Assembly: GCF_051388915.1 (NCBI RefSeq)
Contig: NZ_JBPKBH010000016.1
Coordinates: 1-64,000, forward strand
DNA length: 64,000 nucleotides
Source of the DNA: Yinghuangia sp051388915
GTDB lineage: Bacteria; Actinomycetota; Actinomycetes; Streptomycetales; Streptomycetaceae
Reading direction: 5' to 3'
Shown here: piece by piece, positions 54,138-64,000 of the stretch
Position numbering within the stretch: the stretch's first letter is position 1
Layout: each line of letters starts with the position of its first letter
Made by a program: the position numbers and the translations under genes
The notes under the pieces: model-generated
What the model was told of the DNA's origin: nothing
What the model saw: the letters and a program-made list of their open reading frames with translations, nothing else
The model's database searches: none

Positions 54138-56944
54138 TGCTGCTCTCCGATCAGCGTGAGGAACGCGTCCTCCAGGCGGCGCTTGGCGGTCACCCGGTCC
54201 ACCGCGACCCCGGCGCCCACCAGTTCGGCGACGACCGCCGACGGCTCGGCGCCCGCGAGGTGCACCAGCACCCCTTCGCCCTCCGGCACCGCGGACGCCA
54301 CCCCGGCCGTGCCCGCCAGCACCTCGACCGCGCGGTCCGGCACGGGCGTGCCGATCGCGAGCGTGTTCCCGTCCCCGGTGATGTCCGCCACCGGCCCCGC
54401 CGCGACGAGGCGGCCGCGGTGCATCACCACCACGTGCGTGCAGGTCTGCTCGACCTCGGCCAGCAGGTGGCTGGACACCACGACCGTGCGACCGTGCGAC
54501 GCGTACCTGATCAGCACGTCCCGCATCGCGCGGATCTGCGGCGGGTCGAGCCCGTTGGTCGGCTCGTCGAGCACCAGCAGGTCCGGCAGGCCGAGCATCG
54601 CCTGCGCGATCGCCAGGCGCTGCCGCATGCCCTGCGAGTACGTGCGCACCTTGCGGTCCAGCGCCTCGCCCAGTCCCGCGATCTCCAGGGCCTCCGCGAA
54701 GTGCGCGTCCTCCGTGGGGCGTCCGGTCGCCTTCCAGTACAGCGACAGGTTGTCGCGTCCGGACAGGTGCGGCAGGAAGCCCGGCCCCTCGACGAACGAC
54801 CCGAGCCGGGACAGCACCGGCGCGCCCGGCGTCACGATGTGCCCGAAGATGCGGATCTCGCCGTCGTCGGGGTGGATCAGCCCCATCAGCATGCGCAGCG
54901 CCGTGGTCTTCCCGGCCCCGTTGGGCCCGAGCAGCCCCAGCACCTGGCCGCGCTCGACGGTGCACGACAGGCCGTCGACGGCGAGCTTGCCGCCCTTGTA
55001 ACGCTTCGTCAGACCCTGTATCCGCAACGGCACTTCGGCCAGTTCGGCGATCGGCGCGCGGGCCTTGAGGCGGCGCTTCCCGGTCACCACCAGCACGATC
55101 GCGGCCAGCGCGGCGATCGCCGGCAGGCCCCACGTCCACCACGGGTAGCCGGGCGGCGGAAGCCTGATGCCGGGCACCGAGGGGACGTTCAGCGGCCCGG
55201 CGACGGCGACCCGGTAGGCGGCGGGCTCGGCGGGGGTCGCGTACCCGAGGTCGGTGGTGGTGAGCACCAGCCGCAGCCGGTGCCCCGCGTCGATCTCGCG
55301 GTCGACCTCCGGCAGCCGGATCTCCACCTCGCGCCCCTCCGCGGCCCCGACCACTCGCACCGGCGCCGCGAGTTGGTACGGCAATACCGCGCCGCCGCCC
55401 GGATCCACGTCGTACAGCTTGGCGAACAGCACCATGTCGGCGGCACCCGAGACCCGCACCCGCACCGTCGACCCACCGGTGATCCGCAGCGTTCGGTCCA
55501 GCGGCTCGGTCAGGAAGAACGCGCTCTGCCCCGGCATGTCCAGGGAGAGCTGCCCGAGCACGGACGCGTCACCCGCCCGGCCCAGCGCGCCCAGCAATCC
55601 GAGGCCGGGCAGCGTCGACATCGAAGGCGGCGACCCGCCGGGCGGGTTGACGACGGTCTGCTCCGGGCCGAGCAGCGGCAGCGACCGCGAGGTGCTGCCG
55701 TCGATCCCGGGGTAGCGCGGCCCCTCCGCCACCCGGATGACCTGCTCACGCGTCGAGGTGTCGACGCCGCCCAGCCGCGTCACCGAGAACGGTCCGGCCG
55801 GGACCGGCCCTCCCCCGCCCTGCCGCCGCGCCTCGGTGGCCCGCGCGCCCTCGTCGGACGCCAGCCACTGGTCGAACCACGCCACCGTCTTGTCCCGCAC
55901 CAGCGCGGTCTGCTGCGGGCCGCCGTCGTGGCCGCCCGCGGTCCACACGACCTCCACCGGGAACCCGTTGGCCGACACCGCCCGCGCGGTCCTGTCGGCC
56001 TCCGCGAGCGGGAACAGCGAGTCGTTCTGGCCCTGGATCAACAGGGTCGGCACCCGCAGGCGTTCGGCCACGCTCGCAGGACCGGCCCGACGCAGCAGCT
56101 CGACGGCCTGCGGGCTGGGACGCCCGGTCCGGGCGATCTCCTCGTACACCGCGCACACCTCGGCGGTGAAGCGCCCGCACACGGACGCCGCGGCCACCGC
56201 CGGATCGGCCGGGCCGCCGGGCACGGGCGGCCCCGCCGGGTCGCCCCCGAGCCCGCCCGTCGCGGACGCGCCCGCGGAGAAGAAGACACCGGCCCACATC
56301 TTCTTGAAGACGCCGGTCGCCGGACCCGTCCCCGCGGCGTTCGGCAGCAGCGACTCGCCCAGGTCGTTCCACGTCCACTGCGGTGCGACCGCGTCCACCC
56401 GGGAGTCGTACGCGGCGAGCAGCAGCGCCAGCGCTCCCCCGTACGACACACCCGCCGCCCCGACCCGTGGATCACCCGGTCGGTCGAGCAGGACCTCGGG
56501 GCGGCCCGCGAGCCAGTCGACCAGCGCCCGCGCGTCGGCCACCTCGTAGTCCGGCTGGTTCAGCGCGATCTGCCCGCCGGACGTGCCGAAGCCCCGGGCG
56601 GACCACGTCATCACGACGTAGCCGCGCCGCGTCAGCCCCTCGGCCTCGGCCCGCACCGTCGACTTGCTGCCGCCGAAGCCGTGCCCCAGCAGGACGGCCG
56701 GGGCGGGCCCGTCCGCGTCGGGGAAGTACACGGTCGTGTCCAGGCCGATGCGGTCGGCCGCCCCGGGCGCCGCGGCCACCTCGATCCGCTGCTGCGAGCT
56801 ACGCACCGGCGCGGCTCCGCCGTCGCCCGACGTCGTCACGATCGTGCCCAGCGCCAGGACGACGAGCACCAGTCCCACGGCGGTCAGAACCCGGGCCCGC
56901 CGGGTGGCGGGCATGCGGCGGGTGAGCGCCGTCCTCCACGTCAT
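54134..56944 (-). CDS. Fusion of an exported X-Pro-dipeptidyl-peptidase-like hydrolase and an ABC ATPase
   Basis: 936 residues. N-terminal membrane helix (~18-38); an alpha/beta-hydrolase domain of the S15/CocE group (~45-400) with the nucleophile S167 in GVSYGGALAL, a catalytic-type aspartate in IQGQNDSLFP and a histidine in GGHDGG; a jelly-roll domain (~410-590, RITGGSTVRVRVSGAADMVL); a second membrane helix (~600-622, WWTWGLPAIAALAAIVLVV); then a complete ABC ATPase (~640-936) with Walker A GPNGAGKTT near residue 675, signature YSQGMRQRLAIAQA, Walker B LLVLDEPTNGLDP and H-loop VVSSHL. The hydrolase would be outside and the ATPase inside. Coupled by GTGA to a permease gene. An enzyme fused to a transporter motor is the odd feature. 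Confidence 0.9.
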   Translation of the reverse strand: MTWRTALTRRMPATRRARVLTAVGLVLVVLALGTIVTTSGDGGAAPVRSSQQRIEVAAAPGAADRIGLDTTVYFPDADGPAPAVLLGHGFGGSKSTVRAEAEGLTRRGYVVMTWSARGFGTSGGQIALNQPDYEVADARALVDWLAGRPEVLLDRPGDPRVGAAGVSYGGALALLLAAYDSRVDAVAPQWTWNDLGESLLPNAAGTGPATGVFKKMWAGVFFSAGASATGGLGGDPAGPPVPGGPADPAVAAASVCGRFTAEVCAVYEEIARTGRPSPQAVELLRRAGPASVAERLRVPTLLIQGQNDSLFPLAEADRTARAVSANGFPVEVVWTAGGHDGGPQQTALVRDKTVAWFDQWLASDEGARATEARRQGGGGPVPAGPFSVTRLGGVDTSTREQVIRVAEGPRYPGIDGSTSRSLPLLGPEQTVVNPPGGSPPSMSTLPGLGLLGALGRAGDASVLGQLSLDMPGQSAFFLTEPLDRTLRITGGSTVRVRVSGAADMVLFAKLYDVDPGGGAVLPYQLAAPVRVVGAAEGREVEIRLPEVDREIDAGHRLRLVLTTTDLGYATPAEPAAYRVAVAGPLNVPSVPGIRLPPPGYPWWTWGLPAIAALAAIVLVVTGKRRLKARAPIAELAEVPLRIQGLTKRYKGGKLAVDGLSCTVERGQVLGLLGPNGAGKTTALRMLMGLIHPDDGEIRIFGHIVTPGAPVLSRLGSFVEGPGFLPHLSGRDNLSLYWKATGRPTEDAHFAEALEIAGLGEALDRKVRTYSQGMRQRLAIAQAMLGLPDLLVLDEPTNGLDPPQIRAMRDVLIRYASHGRTVVVSSHLLAEVEQTCTHVVVMHRGRLVAAGPVADITGDGNTLAIGTPVPDRAVEVLAGTAGVASAVPEGEGVLVHLAGAEPSAVVAELVGAGVAVDRVTAKRRLEDAFLTLIGEQQ

Positions 56945-57061
56945 GGCCAGACCCTACGGCGTGGAAAGGCGCCGAACGGGCATCCGGTGTCGACGAGACC
57001 GGGCGTCGACGGCCGGGCGAGGCGCCGCGACCGCCCTTATTGTCAATCGAGGAGGTGACTC

Positions 57062-57955
57062 GTGCGTATTGCCCTTTTCATCACCTGCGTCAACGACACG
57101 GCCTTTCCCGAGACCGGGAAGTCCGTCGTGCGGCTGCTGCGCCGGCTCGGCCACGAGGTGGAGTTCCCGTACGCCCAAACGTGTTGCGGCCAGATGCACT
57201 TCAACTCCGGCTACCGGCGCGACGCCCGCGCCCTCGCCCGCTCGTTCGCCGAGGCCTTCGCCCCGTACGACGCGGTCGTCACGCCCTCCGGGTCGTGCGC
57301 CGCGATGGTGCGCGACTACCACCCCGTGCTGGCGGACGGCGCCCGCGGCAAGGACGCCGCGGAGTTCCGCACCCGGGTCGCCGAGGTCGCCCCGCGCGTG
57401 TACGAGTTCACCGAGTTCCTGGTCGACGTGCTCGGTGTCGAGGACGTCGGCGCATACTTCCCGCACAGCGTCACCTACCACCCGACCTGCCACTCGACCC
57501 GCATGATCGGCGTCGGCGACCGGCCGCTGAGGCTGCTGCGCAAGGTCCGCGGGCTGCGCCTGGCCGAACTGCCGCGCGCCGACGAATGCTGCGGCTTCGG
57601 CGGCACGTTCGCGCTGAAGAACGCCGAGACGTCCACGGCCATGGGACGCGACAAGGTGACCGCGGTGATGGAGTCCGGGGCGCAGGTGCTGTGCGCGGGC
57701 GACAACTCGTGCCTCATGCACATCGGCGGGGTGATGTCCCGTCAGCACACGGGGGTCAAGGTGATGCACCTCGCGGACATCCTCGCGTCGACCGGCCCGC
57801 ACCCGGACCTGGAGGCGTTCCCGTCGGGCGACCTGGCGTACCCGCCGCTGCCGTCCCTCGACCCCGTGCACCCGGACGCCCGCCCCGCCCCGGCCGGCGC
57901 ACATCCGGAAGGTGCCCGTCCCGAAGGTGCACGCCCGGAAGGTGCCGCGCGATGA
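57062..57955 (+). CDS. lutA: Lactate utilisation protein LutA (CCG-type iron-sulfur oxidoreductase)
   Basis: 297 residues, GTG start with GAGGAGG upstream. Two CCG domains: QTCCGQMHFNSGY with PSGSCAAM, and HPTCHSTRM with DECCGFGGTFALKN and GDNSCLMHI. These bind iron-sulfur clusters. With LutB and LutC it oxidises L-lactate to pyruvate. The last ~40 residues are a Pro/Ala/Gly extension ending in EGARPEGARPEGAAR, encoded by a 15-bp tandem repeat. ATGA overlap with lutB. Confidence 0.94.
   Translation: MRIALFITCVNDTAFPETGKSVVRLLRRLGHEVEFPYAQTCCGQMHFNSGYRRDARALARSFAEAFAPYDAVVTPSGSCAAMVRDYHPVLADGARGKDAAEFRTRVAEVAPRVYEFTEFLVDVLGVEDVGAYFPHSVTYHPTCHSTRMIGVGDRPLRLLRKVRGLRLAELPRADECCGFGGTFALKNAETSTAMGRDKVTAVMESGAQVLCAGDNSCLMHIGGVMSRQHTGVKVMHLADILASTGPHPDLEAFPSGDLAYPPLPSLDPVHPDARPAPAGAHPEGARPEGARPEGAAR
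57902..57946. repeat. 15-bp in-frame tandem repeat at the lutA 3' end
   Basis: Three 15-base units (57902, 57917, 57932) of cgtcccgaaggtgca type encode His/Arg-Pro-Glu-Gly-Ala repeats at the LutA C-terminus. Confidence 0.85.
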
Positions 57956-59583
57956 CGACCGTACGCCCCGAGCCGACCTTCCTCGGCATGCCGCCCTTCC
58001 CCGAGGCCGCGCACATCGCCCTCGGCAACCCGCAGTTGCGCGCGAACATGCGCAACGCCACGCACACCATCCGGGCCCGCCGCGCCGCCGTCGTCGACGA
58101 GGTCCCCGACTGGGAGAAACTGCGCCGCGCCGGTGCCGCGATCAAGGACGACGTGCTGGCCCATCTGCCGCGCTACCTGGAGCAGTTGGAGCAGGCCGTC
58201 ACCACCGCGGGCGGCACCGTGCACTGGGCGCGCGACGCCGCCGAGGCGAACGCGATCGTCGTCGACATCGCCCGCGGCCACGCCGCCGACGAGGTCGTCA
58301 AGGTCAAGTCGATGGCCACCCAGGAGATCGGCCTCAACAACGCCCTCGCGGCCGCCGGGATCCACGCCTGGGAGACCGATCTCGCGGAGCTGATCGTGCA
58401 GTTGGGGCACGACCTGCCGTCGCACATCCTGGTCCCGGCCATCCACCGCAACCGCCGCGAGATCCGCGACATCTTCCGCGCCGAGATGGGGAACGCGGGC
58501 CGCCCGGCACCCGAGAACCTGTCCGACCGGCCCGCCGACCTCGCCGAGGCCTCGCGGCGGCACCTGCGCGAGAAATTCCTGCGCGCCAAGGTCGCGGTCA
58601 GCGGAGCCAACTTCGCGATCGCCGAGACCGGAACGGTGTGCGTGGTCGAGTCGGAGGGCAACGGCCGCATGTGCCTGACGCTGCCCGACGTGCTGGTGAC
58701 CGTCATGGGCATCGAGAAGCTGCTGCCGACATGGCGGGACATGGAGGTCTTCCTCCAACTGCTGCCGCGCTCCTCGACCGGCGAGCGGATGAACCCGTAC
58801 ACGTCGATGTGGACCGGCGTCACCGACGACGACGGGCCGCGGGCGTTCCACCTGATCCTCCTCGACAACGGGCGCACGGACGTGCTGGCCGACCCCGAAG
58901 GGCGGCAGGCGCTGCGCTGCATCCGCTGCTCGGCGTGCCTCAACGTGTGCCCCGTGTACGAGCGGGTGGGCGGGCACGCGTACGGCTCCGTCTACCCGGG
59001 CCCGATCGGCGCGATCCTGACGCCGCAGTTGCGCGGGATCAACCAGCACGAGGTCGACGCGCAGACCGCGTCGCTGCCGTACGCCTCGACGCTGTGCGGC
59101 GCGTGCTTCGACGCCTGCCCGGTACGCATCGACATCCCGGCGATCCTGACCCGGCAGCGAGCGCAGCTCACCGACCTCGGGCGCGGCCCGGCGGAGTTCG
59201 GCGAGAAGGCCGCGATGAAGGCGGCCGAATGGACGCTCGCGGAACCCTGGCGGCTCGGACTGGCCCAGCACGCGGCCGCCTTCAGCAGGCACTTCATCGG
59301 CCGCAAGGGCCACATCGGCAAGGTGCCCCGGCTGCTGGCCGGACCGCTCGCCGGGTGGACGCAGACCCGCGACGCCCCGGCCGCGCCGCCGGAGTCGTTC
59401 CGCGCGTGGTTCAAGCGCACGGACGGCGGGCTGTCCGAGGGGGACCCGGCCGGGGCGGGGCCGCCCGAGGCACTGCCGGAGGAATTGCCGAGGAAATTGC
59501 CGAGGAAATTGCCGAGGAAATTGCCGAGGAGATTGCCGAGGAAACTGTCGGGGGAGTCGTCGGCGGAGCTGGAGGAGCAATGA
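57952..59583 (+). CDS. lutB: Lactate utilisation iron-sulfur protein LutB
   Basis: 543 residues. LUD domain (about 60-300, KVKSMATQEIGLNNAL, AIAETGTVCVVESEGNGRM) and a ferredoxin-type domain with CIRCSACLNVCPVY and CGACFDACPV, giving two [4Fe-4S] clusters. It is longer than the family's usual ~480 residues because of a C-terminal extension containing LPRK repeats (LPEELPRKLPRKLPRKLPRR) from a 12-bp tandem repeat that uses TTG and AAA codons, unlike the rest of the gene. ATGA overlaps at both ends tie it to lutA and lutC. Confidence 0.94.
   Translation: MTTVRPEPTFLGMPPFPEAAHIALGNPQLRANMRNATHTIRARRAAVVDEVPDWEKLRRAGAAIKDDVLAHLPRYLEQLEQAVTTAGGTVHWARDAAEANAIVVDIARGHAADEVVKVKSMATQEIGLNNALAAAGIHAWETDLAELIVQLGHDLPSHILVPAIHRNRREIRDIFRAEMGNAGRPAPENLSDRPADLAEASRRHLREKFLRAKVAVSGANFAIAETGTVCVVESEGNGRMCLTLPDVLVTVMGIEKLLPTWRDMEVFLQLLPRSSTGERMNPYTSMWTGVTDDDGPRAFHLILLDNGRTDVLADPEGRQALRCIRCSACLNVCPVYERVGGHAYGSVYPGPIGAILTPQLRGINQHEVDAQTASLPYASTLCGACFDACPVRIDIPAILTRQRAQLTDLGRGPAEFGEKAAMKAAEWTLAEPWRLGLAQHAAAFSRHFIGRKGHIGKVPRLLAGPLAGWTQTRDAPAAPPESFRAWFKRTDGGLSEGDPAGAGPPEALPEELPRKLPRKLPRKLPRRLPRKLSGESSAELEEQ
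59473..59544. repeat. 12-bp tandem repeat, six units, in the lutB tail
   Basis: Units begin at 59473, 59485, 59497, 59509, 59521 and 59533; core ttgccgaggaaa, with units two to four identical. In frame it encodes Leu-Pro-Arg-Lys. Its base composition is strikingly AT-rich for this genome. Confidence 0.93.
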
Positions 59584-60353
59584 CGGCGCCCACCGATCCC
59601 GCGCGGACCGACTCCGCGGCGTACCCGTCGCACACCGGGTTCCAGCACGTGGACCTCACCGACCCGCCGGGACTGCCGCGGACCGACCTGGCACACCCGG
59701 GGCTGCCGCACACGTATCCGGGCCTGCCGTCCGAGGCCAAGGCGGAGATCCTGGCGCGGATCCGCGGGTCGCTGTCGGGGGACGCGCGACCGCCGCGCGT
59801 GACCGTGGACCGCACGTACCGCCGCACGCGCGACGAAGGCACCGACCTCGTCGGGCTGTTCGCCGAACGCGCCGGGGACTACCGGGCGCGGGTGGCACGT
59901 GCGGACGCGCACTCGCTGGTCGACACCGCGGTCTCGCTGCTGCGCGAGGCAGGGGTGAACCGTCTCGTCGTCCCGCCGGGCAAACGGCTGGGCTGGCTCG
60001 CCGCGACCGGGGCCGAACTGGTCTACGACAAGCCGCCGCTGACGGTCGATCAGCTCGCCGCGGAGGCGGGCGTGGCCACCGGCTGCGCGCTGGCGATCGC
60101 CGAGACCGGCACGATCGTGCTGGACGGCGGACACGACCAGGGCCGGCGCGTCCTGTCGCTGCTGCCGGACTACCACCTGTGCGTGGTACGCGCGGACCAG
60201 ATCGTCGGGACGGTGCCCGAGGCGATCGCGCGGCTCGACCCGCGTCGGCCGCAGACGTGGATCAGCGGGCCGTCGGCGACGAGCGACATCGAACTGGACC
60301 GCATCGAGGGCGTGCACGGGCCGCGCACGCTGCACGTCCTCCTGCTGGCTTGA
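59580..60353 (+). CDS. lutC: Lactate utilisation protein LutC
   Basis: 257 residues, ATG with GGAGGAG upstream and ATGA overlap with lutB. LUD domain (about 60-257, GVNRLVVPPGKRLGWLA, CALAIAETGTIVLDGGHDQG, SGPSATSDIELDRIEGVHGP). The first ~45 residues are a low-complexity His/Pro/Asp leader. Third part of the lactate oxidation complex. Confidence 0.94.
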   Translation: MTAPTDPARTDSAAYPSHTGFQHVDLTDPPGLPRTDLAHPGLPHTYPGLPSEAKAEILARIRGSLSGDARPPRVTVDRTYRRTRDEGTDLVGLFAERAGDYRARVARADAHSLVDTAVSLLREAGVNRLVVPPGKRLGWLAATGAELVYDKPPLTVDQLAAEAGVATGCALAIAETGTIVLDGGHDQGRRVLSLLPDYHLCVVRADQIVGTVPEAIARLDPRRPQTWISGPSATSDIELDRIEGVHGPRTLHVLLLA

Positions 60354-60464
60354 GGGGACGGCCGGAGTGGGGTGGGCAGCGGGGCGCGGGAACAGCCCCG
60401 GTCCTCCGGAGGTTGCCGCGAGGAGAGAACGGGTCGGCGGGGGCCGCACACGGGAGGCACGACG

Positions 60465-61970
<1,506 letters not shown>

Positions 61971-62126
61971 GACGGCCGGTGCTGGGGTGGTTTGATCCGG
62001 TACCGGGCCGGTCCCGGTTCCGGTTCGCCTCGTCCAGAGGCGTCCTCCGCCCGGCGGATGCCCAAGGCCCGACAAAATCCAAAGCGAACGGTTGGCGGAA
62101 CCCCGGCGGTCCGACCGCCCACGCCG

Positions 62127-62132
62127 TAGCAT
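62127..62132 (+). promoter_or_regulatory. Candidate -10 box of the DUF402 gene (leaderless)
   Basis: TAGCAT six bases before the ATG at 62139, no Shine-Dalgarno sequence; same geometry as xseA and xseB. Confidence 0.5.
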
Positions 62133-62138
62133 CCCTCC

Positions 62139-62810
62139 ATGACGGAGGCCGACGACGCGCAGGGCGGTCGGGCGTCGGAGGCGTGGGCCCCCGGCGACCA
62201 GATCCTGTGGCGCTATCTCAGGAACGGGCGGGTCCTCGACTGCCGCCCGGTGACGGTCGTACGCGACGACCCCGACCAGCTCGCGGTGTGGCTGGCCGGC
62301 GGCACCCGGCGCGTCAAGCCGGTGCTCCCGGACGGTTCGGACGTGCGCACCGCGCCGCTCGGGAACCGCTTCCGGCTCGGCCTGATCCCGGCCGTCCAGG
62401 AGTGGTTCGGCACCGGCGTGCTGATGCTCGCGCGGCCCGGCGAGCCGTGGTCGGTCTGGTTGTTCTGGGGCCCGGACCGCCGCCTCAACGGCTGGTACGT
62501 CAACCTCGAACGCCCGCGCGAGCGCTGGTCCGGCGGGGTGGACACCGAGGACCTGGTGCTCGACGTGTGGGTCACGCCGGACCGCCGCTGGCACTTCAAG
62601 GACGAGGACGAGTTGGCTGCGTCCCGCGACGCCGGGCGGTTCACCGACGCCGAGGTCGACGACATCTACGCGACCGGACGCCGGGCCGTCGAGGTGGTGA
62701 AGGCCTGGGGGCCGCCGTTCTGCGACAACTGGGAGGACTTCCGGCCCGATCCCGGGTGGCCGCTGCCGGACCTCCCGGACGGCTGGGACGCGCTGCCGAG
62801 GACGGCCTGA
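62139..62810 (+). CDS. DUF402 family protein (FomD/nucleoside-phosphatase-like)
   Basis: 223 residues. The DUF402 domain spans ~60-195, with the conserved RLNGWYVNLERPRER and LVLDVWVTPDRRWHFKDEDE segments; acidic residues there bind metal in characterised members, which hydrolyse nucleoside diphosphates or related compounds. The substrate here is not known. The N-terminal part begins WAPGDQILWRYLRNGRV, as in Streptomyces homologs next to fumC. Confidence 0.88.
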   Translation: MTEADDAQGGRASEAWAPGDQILWRYLRNGRVLDCRPVTVVRDDPDQLAVWLAGGTRRVKPVLPDGSDVRTAPLGNRFRLGLIPAVQEWFGTGVLMLARPGEPWSVWLFWGPDRRLNGWYVNLERPRERWSGGVDTEDLVLDVWVTPDRRWHFKDEDELAASRDAGRFTDAEVDDIYATGRRAVEVVKAWGPPFCDNWEDFRPDPGWPLPDLPDGWDALPRTA

Positions 62811-62863
62811 CCCGACGCCGCGGACCACCGGTCGCGACCCGGACGACTTGCGGCAGGCAGACT

Positions 62864-64000
62864 ATGGCTATGCACGACGATGTGGACATATCCGCGCTCC
62901 GCCGCCGCCGGACGCTCAAGTGGCGGGCCGTCGAGGACGACGTGCTGGCCGCCTGGGTGGCCGAGATGGACTTCGCGGTGGCCGCACCGATCCGCGAGGC
63001 CCTGCTCGACGCGGTCGGCCGCGAGGACTTCGGCTACCCGGACGACGACGACGGCACCGGACTGCCGGAGGCGTTCGCGGCCTTCGCGGCCCGAATGTGG
63101 GGCTGGCACGTCGACCCCTCGCGCGTCGGCCTGGTCCCGGACGTGGTGCGGGGCATCGAGCTCGCCCTGGAGGTCTTCTCGCCGAGGGGTTCGGGCGTGG
63201 TGGTCCCGGTGCCCGCGTACCCGCCGTTCTTCGAGGTGGTCGAGCGCTCCGGGCGGCCGCTCGTACCGGTGCCGCTGACCACCGCCGAAGTGCCGGGCGA
63301 CCGACCGATCCTGGACATCGACGCCATCGGGCGGGCGCTGGCGGGCGGGGCGCGCACGGTGCTGTTGTGCAACCCGTACAACCCGGTGGGGCGCGTGTTC
63401 ACCCGTCCCGAACTGCTGGAGCTGGCCGGGATCGTGGACTTCCACGGCGCCCGGGTGATCTCCGACGAGATCCACTCACCACTGGTGATGCCGGGCGAGA
63501 CACACATCCCGTACGCCTCCATCCACCCGTCGGCGTCCGCGCACAGCGTCACCATCACGTCGGCGTCCAAGGCGTGGAACCTCGCGGGGCTCAAGTGCGC
63601 GCAGGTGGTGCTGGGCGACGCGGGGACGGCGGCGACGTGGTGGTCGCTGCCGTACATCGCGCGCAGCGGGGTGACGACGCTCGGCATCGCGGCGCAGATC
63701 GCCGCCTACGACCACGGCGGCCCGTGGCTCGCGGACACCATCTCCTACCTGGACGCCAACCGCCGCGCGCTCGCCGACGCCGTCGCGGCGCGGATGCCGC
63801 AGCTCACGCACCGGACGCCGGAAGGGACCTACCTCGCGTGGCTCGACTGCCGCGCGCTCGGACTGGCCGACCCGGCGGCGTTCTTCCTGGAGAAAGGCCG
63901 CGTCGCGCTGTACGACGGGCGGCGGTTCGGGGAGGTCGGGGAGGGTTTCGTACGGCTCAACCTCGCCACATCGCGCGCCATCCTGGACGAGATCACGGGG
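62864..64000 (+). CDS. MalY/PatB-type PLP-dependent aminotransferase / cystathionine beta-lyase, partial
   Basis: 379 residues before the window ends, with no stop. Fold-type I PLP enzyme: N-terminal LKWRAVEDDVLAAWVAEMDF, the cofactor-site LCNPYNPVGRVF, ISDEIHSPLV, and the PLP lysine in TSASKAWNLAGLKC. This pattern matches MalY/PatB C-S lyases that release ammonia, pyruvate and a thiol from cystathionine or cysteine conjugates. Start MAMHDDVD at 62864; an ATG two codons later is possible. Only the last few residues seem to be missing. Confidence 0.92.
   Translation, partial: MAMHDDVDISALRRRRTLKWRAVEDDVLAAWVAEMDFAVAAPIREALLDAVGREDFGYPDDDDGTGLPEAFAAFAARMWGWHVDPSRVGLVPDVVRGIELALEVFSPRGSGVVVPVPAYPPFFEVVERSGRPLVPVPLTTAEVPGDRPILDIDAIGRALAGGARTVLLCNPYNPVGRVFTRPELLELAGIVDFHGARVISDEIHSPLVMPGETHIPYASIHPSASAHSVTITSASKAWNLAGLKCAQVVLGDAGTAATWWSLPYIARSGVTTLGIAAQIAAYDHGGPWLADTISYLDANRRALADAVAARMPQLTHRTPEGTYLAWLDCRALGLADPAAFFLEKGRVALYDGRRFGEVGEGFVRLNLATSRAILDEITG

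Overview
This window comes from a very GC-rich, filamentous-type actinobacterium. I would place it in or near the Streptomycetaceae. The reasons are the extreme GC, the frequent GTG and TTG starts, a WhiB-like protein, a PAS/GAF/SpoIIE phosphatase with an anti-sigma-type kinase domain, DUF2510, DUF1707, DUF4245 and DUF6542 proteins, and an order of housekeeping genes (ispH, xseA, xseB, DUF4245, glpX, wbl, class I fumarase, fumC, DUF402) that I remember as a conserved chromosomal block in Streptomyces. It is a draft assembly: an 84-base G run followed by 75 N marks a scaffold gap at 3685-3843. I see no tRNA, rRNA, insertion sequence, prophage or CRISPR array.

Layout. 1-5526 (minus): peptide ABC importer, dppA-B-C-D-F, running off the left edge. 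6045-7910: typA/bipA with a strong intrinsic terminator. 8308-9240: unknown helical protein, then about 1 kb without a gene. 10260-14244: succinate dehydrogenase operon with a heme-free-looking five-helix anchor. 14263-17872: SpoIIE phosphatase, Nudix hydrolase, pterin carbinolamine dehydratase. 18536-25036: a lipoprotein, then a tight minus-strand operon of cellulose-synthase-like GT2, GH26 and membrane-anchored GH12-ricin lectin, and a DUF2510 protein. 25302-31063: ychF, rmuC, DUF6542, ispH. 31147-37851: xseA and xseB, pulled apart by gcvH and a secreted M6 metalloprotease, then a GNAT, a small membrane protein and DUF4245. 37955-41227: mop-modA-modB-modC, all joined by GTGA overlaps, behind a pair of palindromic sites. 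41473-50810: glpX, an MFS-MarR fusion, wbl, DUF1707, a MocR/EamA divergent pair, and a sigma factor fused to a zinc finger, membrane helix, stalk and Ig-like domain. 50913-64000: class I fumarase, a frameshifted small exported protein, an ABC permease with a 936-residue hydrolase-ABC ATPase fusion, lutABC, fumC, DUF402 and a MalY-type aminotransferase cut by the right edge.

How the genes fit together. Central carbon metabolism is prominent: SdhAB plus anchor feed two unrelated fumarases, LutABC brings lactate in as pyruvate, GlpX serves gluconeogenesis, and GcvH serves glycine cleavage. Around this core sit accessory modules for surface and signalling functions (exopolysaccharide operon, membrane-tethered sigma factor, hydrolase-ABC fusion, molybdate uptake with its own candidate regulator). 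A recurring oddity is short in-frame tandem DNA repeats at protein ends or linkers (dppF, GT2, modC, the sigma fusion, lutA, lutB), together with several intergenic minisatellites. Several genes (xseA, xseB, mop, DUF402) have a TANNNT box only 6-7 bases before the ATG, which suggests leaderless transcripts.
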